From positions 38,196,581 to 38,260,580 of the forward strand of contig OY735222.1 in assembly GCA_963457665.1 (NCBI GenBank): DNA of 64,000 bases, read 5' to 3'. Under the pieces are notes generated by a model that was not told the origin of the DNA, made no database searches, and worked only from the letters and a program-made list of their open reading frames with translations. Source of the stretch: Thysanoteuthis rhombus (lineage: Eukaryota; Mollusca; Cephalopoda; Oegopsida; Thysanoteuthidae). Both the position numbers and the translations under genes were made by a program. Numbering within the stretch: the first letter of the stretch is position 1; each line of letters starts with the position of its first letter. Below are positions 37,901-51,500 of the stretch, in pieces.

Positions 37901-40900
37901 CCGCTTCGATGCAGCTTTGCTCTTACCATTGAGCAAAATAGTTGGTGGTAATGCAAAGGCTCAAATAACTGTCAACCTAAAATTCTCATTTTTGCCTATT
38001 CAGCTCTATTCTAGGCTAAGTGATATATTAATCGTGTAATGACAAGAGGTCATTTCAAATAAGAGTTTCAATATAATAAAATGCAACTTATAATCATTCT
38101 GTCGAATCATATATCCCATTCTTAATACAGAATATCCAGGTATATAAAACACCATGTGTATCCATATATGCCTACATTTTTGATGGCAATGGTATATTAG
38201 TAAAAGAAATAAAATACATAGGCAAAAATATACCATTAACTCTGAAACAAGAGCAATCAGTCAGTGATTATATAGAAGTTTAGATTATCTATTGACTGAA
38301 GTTATGACCAAAAGTTTTGTTAAAAGCAACTTCAATCATCTCAGTTATTTTCAAAGGGGGTATCAGAAATAAATTAAAATTCTTTTTATAATACTGGAAT
38401 GTTTCTGACCTTTCTAAGTTCAATTGTAATTATTTCATATTCATTCATCTAAAAATCTAATGCCCTCATTTTACAAGGAAGGACAATTTCATGGTTTTAG
38501 CTCACTGATTCGTCAGTGTTTTTGTATCTGGCCTGCTTCAAATGTAATTTCAGGCCATTTAGCAGAAAATATTTTCTATATACTCACTTGAGATAGCAAC
38601 TGGTAAACCCAAGGTGACATCAATCCTTTTTGGTGTCTCTCACTGGCAATACGCATTATTTCTGGAGATATCTGTGGTAATTTAAATTCCTTATTATTCT
38701 GAGTATTTTCAGCTTTTCTTTGTCCCTATAAAAGAAAATCGAGATATTTGAATAGAGAATGACAAATCAAAAACTGGAATACATGACGCATCAAACTTGA
38801 CATAATATAAAACAAAAGTGACAACAAAGTTAATTAAAAATAACAAAAAAACCAGATCTGATTTGTCACTTGATAGAAACTATCATGAGACCAACATCTT
38901 TTGGCATCATACCTTGTTAGGGGTTATTAATTAAGAAATTGGAAAAAAGATTGATCAATGAATAAGTAAGTTACTTCTCTTACTTTTTGTTGGATCACTG
39001 AAAGTCTGGATGAAAAAAAAAAACACCCCAAAAAACAAATGTGAATGCTACTAGACACAATCTAAGCGACCAATTCAGAATAAACTTACATAGTAAATTG
39101 ATCCGCCCCATATTAACAGAGAAATTTTTCCTTCTCTAGACACAAGTGAACATCTGAATTTTCTTTCCTCTTGCTTCATTGGTGCGACTTGTACGTGTGA
39201 CACATACAGTCAACCAGAATGACTTAAAAACTGAAGAAACCTATGTTGATGGTTTCCATGGACAATTTCTAAAAATACTGTTTTCTACAGAGACTCACCT
39301 GTGTTTGGTTCCATGAGTTGTCAGCTGTATTTTTTTTTGAATCCCCTAAAAAGAGAAAAAAAATTCTTTTTCACTGTCATACAGAAACAAAAAAGCAAGT
39401 CACAAATTAAAAAAACCCCTTAGTTTAGAAATATAATATGGAGAGTTTCCTAATAAGCATAAGTAGCAGTCGAAATCAATGGAAATTTTTTAAAATCTAA
39501 ACTGGAAGAAAAAAAAAAAGAAAGAAAAGATTTTGTATAATTCATCAGGTTGAGAAATATGAAATGGATTTAGTAGGAGTGTGGTAGACACCTTTTTACA
39601 AAGAATAAGATGGTTCTAAAAATAAATATATATGAATAGATTTGAAACATAAAACAAACAGATCCTGAAGTTAGTTAGCCATTCAAGCCTTTTACTACCT
39701 TTATGCTTTGTGTCTGTGTCCTGTGTATTAATACAAGAGCGTGAAAGTTCACAGATGCATCATGCAGATGTAAAACTTTTCTCAATATCCTTTAACTTGA
39801 CTTCAAAAACTAAATTCTCATTGTGCACATTTCAACCTCTGTTTTGACAGGCTCTAATCACAGATGTTCATCATTATGTTTACTAGAAATCATTTTGCAT
39901 TATGTTCTATGACATGCATGTCCCTTTTGTTTCACAAATTCATAATCAAATGATTATATTTTTACAGAAAATGTCTTCCTTGCATATATCATTATATTTG
40001 ACTAAGGTTATATCCAAACCATCTTACCATAAAAAAAACCATACTCTTTATTTCAATGGTGATCTAAACTATTCAATTTCTACAAAGAAATTTCTGAGAG
40101 GATTCATCTTCCAAGGTCAAATAAAACCACCAAGAAGAGCATCATTCGTAATAAATCAGGACTCAAGATCATTATCATTGGACTTCCACAGAAAAGATGC
40201 CCAAAAATACAAAGTCATATTTAAAATTTCAACAAATGCAATTAAGTTATACTAGGAAATAAATACCATAGCTATTACAAGGCAACATAGCTGGTACTTG
40301 GTTATTGACTGACTTAATTGATCTAGTGTGTAGTTTTTATAAACCCGACTGATTACTGAAAGGAAAAAAAAAAAAAAGGGAAAAAAAAAAAAGAAAAAAA
40401 TAATTTTCCACCCCTATCACAAAATCTCTACTAGTTGTTCTGAATGATTTTTTCTCCTCCATTTGTTTATTTTCATTATTAAAAGAATATCATAAAAACA
40501 ATAAAAGGTTAAATAGGAAGCACATACCAGTTTGATCAATATGATCTTGCAAAATTTGATTTGGTGGATCAATAACAATTTGTGGGTTGGCAGAATCAGC
40601 ATATCCGGAAGTTTCCTATGTAGAAATAAAATGAGAACTATTTTGTAGTGATGAAAATGAAATTAGGTTTTTAACAACAAATAATTAATAAAATCAAATC
40701 TAGAGCAACAATTGAAGTGAGTGAAAAAACAATGGAACTAGCAAATTGGAATTACTTTTGCTATTGGGTACATGGAAATGGTGTAAAGCAAAAAAGTAAT
40801 TACATTTATATGGAAAAATTTTTTGAGCTTCCTCAGACACCTAAAAATGGTGAGGACTGTATATTAGGCCAAGTTGTCAGAGGTACAGGAGACTAAAGTG

Positions 40901-43535
40901 TAGGAGAGAGAAGAAGGTGTATGCTGACACCATAAATATTCCTGTGGTGGACGAAAATATTTATAATGAGCAGGTTTATTCTAATTTTTCTAAAACCTGG
41001 TAAGTACACTTATAAGATGATTTACAGTATGTTGTGGAAACAAAAAAAAAAAACAAACAACCCCCCCCCCAAAAAAAAACAAAAACAACCCCCCCCCCAA
41101 AAAAAAAACAAAAACAACACTCACACAAAAAAAACAAAAACAACACTCACACAAAAAAAAACAAAAACAACACTCACAAAAAAAAAAAACAAAAACAACA
41201 CTCACACAAAAAAAAAAACAAAAACAACACTCACACAAAAAAAAAAACAAAAACAACACTCACACAAAAAAAAAACAAAAACAACACTCACACAAAAAAA
41301 AAAACAAAAACAACACTCACACAAAAAAAAAAACAAAAACAACACTCACACAAAAAAAAAACAAAAACAACACTCACACAAAAAAAAACACTCACACAAA
41401 AAAAAAACAACACTCACACACACAAAAAACAACTCACACACACAAAAAAAAACAACAACACTCACACACACAAAAAAAAACAAACAACACTCACACACAC
41501 AAAAAAAACCAACAACAACACTCACACACACAAAAAAAACCAACAACAACACTCACACACACAAAAAAAACCAACAACAACACTCACACACACAAAAAAA
41601 ACCAACAACAACACTCACACACACAAAAAAAACCAACAACAACACTCACACACACAAAAAAAACCAACAACAACACTCACACACACAAAAAAAACCAACA
41701 ACAACACTCACACACACAAAAAAAACCAACAACAACACTCACACACACAAAAAAAAACAACACTCACACACACAAAAAAAAACAACACTCACACAAAAAA
41801 AAACAACACTCACAAAAAAAAACAACACTCACACAAAAAAAAAAACAACACTCACACAAAAAAAAAAACAACACTCACACAAAAAAAAACAACACTCACA
41901 CAAAAAAAAAAACAACACTCACACAAAAAAAAAAACAACACTCACACAAAAAAAAAAACAACACTCACACACACAAAAAAAAAACAACACTCACACAAAA
42001 AAACAAACAACAACACTCACACAAAAAAACAAACAACAACACTCACACACACAAAAAAAACCAACAACAACACTCACACACACAAAAAAAACCAACAACA
42101 ACACTCACACACACAAAAAAAACCAACAACAACACTCACACACACAAAAAAAACCAACAACAACACTCACACACACAAAAAAAAACAACAACAACACTCA
42201 CACACACAAAAAAAAACAACAACAACACTCACACAAAAAAAACAACACTCACACACACAAAAAAAAAACAACACACACACAAAAAAAACAACACTCACAC
42301 AAAAAAAAAACAACACTCACACACACAAAAAAACAACTCACACACACAAAAAAAAACAACAACACTCACACACACAAAAAAACCAACAACAACACTCACA
42401 CACACAAAAAAAACCAACAACAACACTCACACACACAAAAAAAACCAACAACAACACTCACACACACACAAAAAACCAACAACAACACTCACACACACAA
42501 AAAAAAACCAACAACAACACTCACACACACAAAAAAAACCAACAACAACACTCACACACACAAAAAAAACCAACAACAACACTCACACACACAAAAAAAA
42601 CCAACAACAACACTCACACACACAAAAAAAACCAACAACAACACTCACACACACAAAAAAAACCAACAACAACACTCACACACACAAAAAAAACCAACAA
42701 CAACACTCACACACACAAAAAAAACCAACAACAACACTCACACACACAAAAAAAAACAACAACAACACTCACACACACACAAAAAAAACAACACTCACAC
42801 ACACAAAAAAAAACAACACTCACACAAAAAAAAACAACACTCACACAAAAAAAAAACAACACTCACAAAAAAAAACAACACTCACACAAAAAAAAAAACA
42901 ACACTCACACAAAAAAAAAAACAACACTCACACAAAAAAAAACAACACTCACACAAAAAAAAAAACAACACTCACACACACAAAAAAAAAACAACACTCA
43001 CACAAAAAAACAAACAACAACACTCACACACACAAAAAAAACCAACAACAACACTCACACACACAAAAAAAACCAACAACAACACTCACACACACAAAAA
43101 AAACCAACAACAACACTCACACACACAAAAAAAACCAACAACACTCACACACACAAAAAAAACCAACAACAACACTCACACACACAAAAAAAAACAACAA
43201 CAACACTCACACACACACAAAAAAAACAACACTCACACACACAAAAAAAAACAACACTCACACAAAAAAAAACAACACTCACACAAAAAAAAAACAACAC
43301 TCACACAAAAAAAAAACAACACTCACACAAAAAAAAAAAACAACACTCACACAAAAAAAAAAAAACAACACTCACACACACAAAAAAAAAACAACACTGA
43401 CACACACACAAAAAAACAACACTCACACACACAAAAAAAAAAAAACAACACTCACACACACAAAAAAAAAACAACACTCACACAAAAAAAACAACAACAC
43501 TCACACACACAAAAAAAAAACAACAACAACACTCA

Positions 43536-43581
<46 letters not shown>

Positions 43582-46148
43582 CTTACAATATTATCTTTCC
43601 TATTTTGCCCATTGTGCATGGCATGGCTGCTTGTTTGTCTAGGAAGACCAGTTACTGAAAATGATGGTAAAAATTGTTTAGGACAAAAGGAATTATTAAA
43701 AAGGTGGGAGGAATACACACCATTTGTTCATAGTAATTTCCTTTATCCAAGGAAAAATGTTTAGTATCTAAAGGACAATAAACAAAAAGAAAAGAAATTG
43801 CAGCTGATAGCTTATTTTGTAAAGCATTTCAAATACGAAAAATGCAAAACTATAATGTACAAGCCTGGCTGCTGCAGGGTCAAACTGCACTCCTACCAGG
43901 GACAAATACTACAACTTTTTTCATGGTATGTGTGATAAATAAAAAAAATTTTGATGGGTATTTTTTTAGTATAAACGTAGGCATTTATTAGAGATAAATA
44001 TGCCCTTGTGTATCTTTAAGGTAATTTTTATTTATATGTAAGACATGTCAGTTTAGCTCAGTCAGTAAGAGACATGACTATCAATCAACTGGTCATGATT
44101 TCAAATCATAAGGGAATTTTTATTCTAAATTTGGTGAAAACCATTCTCATTTTTCTAGTTATGGTAGAAAAACAAAGTTAACACCTGGTTTGGACTTAAG
44201 TTCAACAAGCAAACCATTGAACACAAAATTGAAAAGTTGGAAAAAACAAAGTTGGAAGATGTGTATCTATTCACATGTCTCTGGAAGTTTATTAAATAAT
44301 AATAATAATAACTAATACATACATTTCACTCTGGGTTTGTATTTGAGGAATCCATCTTGGGTACCATTCAAATAATACTGGACACTTTGTTTCAATTTTG
44401 TTACAAGTTCTTGTTTGTTTTTATTTGAATTCCTAGAAAATATGAAGAATGCAGAAATACAATACAAATATTAGTAAGTAATTTTTCTATAATGAATCTC
44501 CAATATACTCGTGGAAAGATTTGCACTAAAATTAATAGAATTAATTATAGATGTGATCAATGAATGCCATGATCATGTAAGTACTATTGTTACAAGGTAA
44601 TGTGTAATTCTAGAATCAAAATGTTTCTATATTCATGATTAAAGCACTTTGAAAGTTTCAAGATTTTCAAATTAATAATCAAAATATAGTCCAAAAGAAT
44701 TATTGTCAACAATAACTGCTTTCGACCCATTCACATCCAGTGTAAATGGTTTGTTGGGTACTCATGGGTGGCTACTTATATATGTGAAGGATTCATACGG
44801 TAAAATGCTCACAATGAATTGATACATACTTGAAAATGTCATCTCCAATCGCATCCAAATTGTCAATTGATGGAAGTTTTCTAACATAATCAACCACAGC
44901 TTTAATTACTTTTTCTGGTGTGAGCTGAAATAGAAGACAATAATAAACAATTCGTTGAAATATTTAATTTATCAATGTAAGAGTTCCAACCATCTTATCA
45001 GTAGAAGTAAATTATAATTCAGCATAAAAGAATAAGTTGTGTTCTAATCAAATTTACAAAGTATCAAGTGTTTTCAGAAATCTAATTTGATAATACAAGA
45101 TGGCACAAAATAAGCAGACCATTGGTTCTTTCTCGTATTTTATGAATGGTTACAACCAACAAGCTGAAAAGTGACAAAAATTATTGCTATTATCTTGATC
45201 AACAAGTCTGCTCAGATAGTGTAATGGTTAGCAAGCCTGCCTCACACAGGGAGAGTCCGGGGTTTGATTCCCAGTTTGAGCAAAGAGTATGGGGAAACTC
45301 TTCATTAGGACTTCCCTCCAGTGGACTTGCATCTTTTCAAAGGGGTGGTCATAAAAACTTCTAGGAATAAAATCTTGGTCCCAAGCAGACTTGAGACTTG
45401 CATGGATCACAAAGCCGAGGCATGCAACAGAAACCACGACTTTATTACTGGCCTCCATACTCAATTCAGAGTGATCTCTTAAGAGTCAGGACACTTTACC
45501 TTGATCAACAATAACTCAACTAGCAATAACTGGTTGGGTATACTACAAGTAGTTCCGATGTCTTTTGCCTGAGGGGGGGGGGAAGAAGAAATGAAAGAAG
45601 TGGTCTGAAAGGATCAAAATGGGCAGCTCATTTTGCATATGTGGTGCTTGCAAAACTAAGTGATACTAAACATTGTCAAAATATGATATACCAGATAAGA
45701 GCCATGGGTAAATGAACAACAAACATGAAGTGTGTGATTAACTAACAGGCTTCATGTTAGATGGTAGAGAAACTACATGAAAAGCATATTAGTAAAGGCA
45801 ACTTGAGAATCAATTTCTTGATTACTAAACTCTAGAATGATAGTTATTTTTGCATTGGAAAGGAACAAATACTTCCAATAATATCTATCATGGATTTATT
45901 TTAAAAATAAATTGTACTTATAAACTGAAAACCTATTTTAAGTTGGGTCCATAATTTTAAACTGTGTTATAAGTGAATCTGCGTTGTAATGAATTTTCCA
46001 TTTCTACAAACCTTATTCCAAGTTGACCCCCCCATCTTCCTCAAGACTGACCCTTTTAATTCGCGCAGAAATGAAGAAAAGAAAAAAAAGGGAGGTAGGG
46101 TAGTGTGATGCTTGTCCAGCAGGAAGACAGATGACCAAATTGAATAGG

Positions 46149-46184
<36 letters not shown>

Positions 46185-48468
46185 GACATCTCACCAGTAG
46201 GTTATATATGAAGCAAGTGTCAAGAGGAGGAGTTAGACAATATGTTAGTAATCTATTTAGCAACAGATGAAAGGGAAAGGGGTGAAGAATTTTGTTCATC
46301 GACTACTGAAATGTTTTAGTCTAATTCATTTCCATTTGACTGGTGGTGTAATCGGATTCATCAAGGGTCTTTCTATTTGGCTATTATTTTGAGATCCCAA
46401 TTTAATGTTTTGAGAGATGGGATCCATACTCAAACAGCTTCATTATAGATCTGCAGTGTACCTTAAATTTCCTTAAAAAGAAAAAAAAAAAAAAATGGTA
46501 ATTTATTGAACTTGTAAATCATCATATAAAGAAATCAACTTAAATTATCACTTTTTCTCTCTTATGGAGTGCCAAGAGCACTGTGACACACCCTAGTCAT
46601 CCAGTGCATCTCAGTTGGTTTTCAGCAACCCTAACTGTATCTTGCCTCTGTTTCTAAATGGCTCACCTTCGTTGGTTTTCCCTCTGTTGCTTTATAAACT
46701 TCATCTTTGAAAAATTCAACAAGGTCTTCATCGGGCAGAATATGGTTTCCTGAATAATACAAAAAAGCATTATAGATTTTACCAAAAAACTCAAATGGGC
46801 AACTTGGAATTAATCAATATAATGATGTTAAACCATTTCAAACGAGGACTTCTATGGGGGGGAAAAAAATGTATCAAATGAACATTTAGTTTCTTATCAC
46901 TCGTTTCAGTGATGTGTGAAGGAAACCAAAATTGGCAAAAATGACATCATCCTGATTTTGATAGTATCAAGAAATTAAAAGAATTTGGGTATTGTGACAT
47001 TGTAGATGGAAGCATTTTGAAAATTTCAAAAATCTCCCCAAAACTAGCTTTTTAATTAAAAAAAAAAAAAAAAAAAAAAAAAGAATCTATATGTAATTAT
47101 TTGCATATACTTATCACTAAACTTTATTATTAGAATATCGTCACTTGAGCAGATGGAGAGGAGAGCAGGCAGGTCTAGGATCCTTCCCTGCTTATTCCTC
47201 TTATAGAAATGACTAATTAGCCAATAATATACTTGCAGTTATCTCCCTTGGACAAACTTTCTAGTGTGTCTCATTTTATACTCAATTGAAAATAACCATG
47301 AAACCAGTGTCCCCATTGGACTGAAAATTGCTTTATTCTCCAAGTAAGAGCAATTTTAAGGGTATTGCCCTATGATATGGAGTTCTTACTATGTTACAAT
47401 AACATACATAATATATACAGAAATTGGATCATTATAATATACATTCACAAATATAAATTTCCCTAAAAAGAGTTAAATGTTGATCTTAAACTACAAAATG
47501 TATGAAAAAACAAGAAAAGACAAGTTGTTCACCAAAATACCTTCAGTTTGATTAAGGAATCAAAGGTAGAATACAATGAAATTTTTAGAAATAAGTAAAT
47601 CTACACCTTTATGCAATGAGTTGGTGATAAGTATTCACAAGCTTTGATGAATTCATCAAGACAAAATTACATCCAAGATATACTGTATATACCAAACTCT
47701 AAGACAAATGGTCTAGAAGTGATTGTCAAACTTGAAAGGTTTGGACATATATAATACCTAACTAACTTAATTTTAAATGAAATGTTATGAAATAAGTGTA
47801 TGGATTTTCTGAGGTAAAAAAGACCCCTCCCTCACCGAATTTTACAAGTAAGCTCATTATCTATAATTAACAATTTTTGTATGGGTAAAAATCATTCCAT
47901 GTTGAATGCCACCTTTACCAAAAATCCGCAAGAGAGGAATAGGAGAATACACCTAAAATTCTTTCTATGATTATCCATCTAACAAGTTCAACTTATATCC
48001 AAGTCTATCTAAAAATAAACGAACTCAGACATGATAGTTTTCATGTAGGCAGTATATTTGCATTGCCAGAAAACTAAGTACAGTTCTGGACCAAGCTTGG
48101 GACCAGAAATGGATCACATTTCTGGACCGATACGTAGTATAAATTTGAAATATAAAATAATCAATGAAAAGAAAATTGTATAAAAGCAGGATTTGTTTGA
48201 TCTTTACTAATTCCACTTGAAATTTCAAAATGTTGAATATAAAATATACAATGAAAAGTGAAAAAAGATTGGGCATTTGCAACCCTATGATTGACATTTC
48301 CAAACTAAGGTTTCTGGGCCTATAATGATGAATCAGGGGATAAATGATTTAAGCATTTATATACCTCAGCTTAGGGCCAGTAACTTTTTTTTTTTTTTTT
48401 TTTCCATTTTATACCTGCTGCCATGGCATCCCCACCACCCCCTAAACAAACAGGAAATCATCAGTAAC

Positions 48469-48509
<41 letters not shown>

Positions 48510-51500
48510 GAGAAGAAACTAATGATTATGGTGTCAAAACATGGATAGTTGTGGTCAGTGAATGCATAGGTCCCATCAAAAATAAGCATAGGTACAGTTT
48601 AAGGAAGCATTGTTGTGGCAACTGCTAAAAAATACTGAAAATGGTTCATAAATAGGAGAAAAATGTGGAACAAGTAAAACGTACTTGTCTTCCCCTAATG
48701 AAGATTCTCTCTTGCTTTGTATCCAGAGTGCAAACTACTTGCCTCATCTCCAACAACACTATCAATTCACAAACCATCCCTCATCAATTTGGCACTGTTA
48801 GGTTAAAAGAAACAGTAAATCTTGTGCTGAGAAGTATCCCAAGCCAGCCCCTTCCCACAGCAGTTTAATTCCGAAGATGAAGCACTAAATGAGGGTGACT
48901 GATTACAGAGAAAAGGAACAAGAAGATCAATTTGATGTAGACTCGTTTGAATATGATTCTGATAAATACCAAGACAAAATAAAGTAAAATATTTGTAATA
49001 GTTCAAGGATTTCATTTGTTTACGTGATAACTGCTACTGTAAAATTTGCTATTGATTGTAAATATCAAAATATTCTATGAAAGACTTTCTATGAAAATTG
49101 CAATACTAAAAGAATTGAAGCATAAATCATATAAATATTTTATGCATTAATGAATGGTTACCACGGCAATGCATACTTCAAATGTGATTGTTTTTTTTGA
49201 TGATTTTTTAAAATAATTTTTTTCACCTTTTTAGAAACACTTTCCAGTATTTTTTTTAGCAGTTTCCATGGCAATAGTTCTTTAAACTGTCCCTGACAGT
49301 TCGAAAAAAACATCAACTACTATGGTGAAATTTCAAAATACTCCAATATATATGCTTGGAAATGTAAAATTTGGTATTTTTAGAAAATGATACTCATCTT
49401 GACTAAAAGGTACAAAGAAAAAAAGAAAAAATTTATAGTCATTGAAATAAAAGTGAAATTTTTGGGGCATAAATCTCTAAAAACCACTGTGCTGACAAAC
49501 CTACTAACATGCTTTAGATGATGGTCCTGGTGATCGAAGGATTAATTTACTAAATGTCCAATAAAGGAAATAAGCACAGCCCCTTACATTCGTAGCTTGA
49601 CTGATATTTCAATTTGGTTGTGAATGCCATGTTACGTCTGCCACCAAAACTACGAAGATTTCAAGTTTGTAAGAGACAGTGATTCACATCCAATCAGAGC
49701 TCCAGTTCAAAACAGGTCTTCATGGCCTTATTAAAGCATATTAGTTTGCTCAGGCTGCATATAGATGTCTACAAATCCTGGTATCAGATATGAGAGTTTT
49801 TTGTTACGTCTGACACCTTATAATAGATCACAAGGTGGATGATATTCAAGCTATTTTGGACCTTTTACACGGTGAAGGAATTTTTGAATTATGATGAGTA
49901 TCAGTTAAAATACTACCAGCACAATACCGTAACAGACAAGTTGGAAAAGGCTGAAATTTTCTCTATAGAATAATTTTGATACTCTCAAATCAGATCAAGC
50001 CATTCTTGATCCATGATTAAATAAAGAGACCAAATATTTGAATGAATATAAATTTACAGTGGATTTGAAAGAGATTGTACTGCAAGTAGATTTCTCAGAA
50101 AATGACACCCTTTCTCATCAGAATGGAATACAAATATTCAGTTAGTGTCATAGCCAATAATCTATTTTCACTTGACTTGTATGGATCTATATGCAGACCA
50201 AAATATCTGAATTAACTGTCATTATTTCTGATGAATTATGACATGGTATATATGGAATACATGCATTCATGGAATATATTTTCAACTTTCTGAGAGAGAA
50301 ATACATCACTATAGAAAGCCATTTCAAATCCCTTCCAGAGGCAAAGAAAATTTGTCCTACAGTCGTGATGGAACTTTGCTACATCGCATGTATTGGAGGG
50401 GAAGGGGCTGTGAAGTGATTGGTCTGAAGACTTGTAAGAAATAAGAAAGCTGCTACTAAAACCCCACTTGATTTTTTTACACAACTGCAAGTGAGAGAAA
50501 CCCTGGACTGCATGTATCTTTTGTAAGTACGGAGATAATCATGGCCAAGAAAGATGAACTGGATAAATAGTGGCTAAATGTAACAAGTATTCCAAATAGT
50601 ACACACAAAATCCACTATACGGAAGAACATGGCCCATGTCATTTAATGATGGCTGACATTTGATTTCATCAGCTATTACCCTAACAATGATAAGAATCCT
50701 GGTAGATGACGGTGATTGTGCGGACTTTTCTATGGACAATCCTGAATCAAAAATGGAGAGCAGTAGGCCTGCAATGAAGTTAGAAATTGGACACTGGGTA
50801 CTGGTGAATTTTGAGGGCAAGCACTTTACTGGTGAATTATGGATTTAACTGGTGCCACCCAAGTAGTTGTCAAAGTCAAGCATAAGTGTGAGACTAGCAA
50901 ATTCTGGAAATGGCCTGACAAGGAACACACAATTCCTCATGATACTTTTGAAGTTGAGAAAAATTGATCCTTCTGTTGTTGCAGGCAACCATGGACTGTT
51001 TGAATTCAAATTTTTAAAAGTGTTGCTTTCTAATTTGATATTACTAGTTTGGCTTGAGATACAAGTTGAAAATTAAGATTCTCAGGTTTTCGAAGTAAAT
51101 CAGTTTTTAAAATCAGTTATGTCAATGATTTTCTAGCCTATTTACCCCCCCCCCATTAGCTAGGTTTGTTTTGAATTTATTTGAAGCGTGAGATTAATTT
51201 GAGGATATACTCAGTTTTGTTAATTCCGACTGTAATAATTACACTTTTGGGCACGCCATACAAGTTGATTTCAGACTGTCAGACACCGAATAGTAGCCCT
51301 TAACCTGCTTTAGTGGAGTTCCTTCCAAATTGATTTCATGCTGATTAAATAAGTTAGGGATATGTTCTTTGAGACTGAGTTTATAAAATCTTTCTTACAA
51401 AATCCAAATCACAGAACTTCAGCAATATATATCCTAAATTGGAAAAACAAAAACAATTGGGAGAATTATATCAGACACTGCACATAATTGAAATTGGAAA

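Larger units (their letters stand above)
37444..38587 (-). other. FAM120A: FAM120 intron 8
   Basis: Holds the hairpin element with a tRNA-like centre (37708-38133). The rest is unremarkable. Confidence 0.8.

Noticed and set aside
37862..37945. Functional tRNA gene
   Set aside because: D-arm and T-arm look good, but the acceptor stem does not pair and no standard tRNA identity fits. Treated as tRNA-like.
40966..43764. Very long + strand open frame (932 codons, Lys/Thr/His/Gln-rich) and an overlapping 788-codon frame
   Set aside because: Both come from the A/C-rich array, whose only T lies in ACTCAC contexts, so no stop codon can form in any frame. Two frames are open at once with the same composition, the array is antisense in a FAM120 intron, and the right end reads through exon 5 in antisense.
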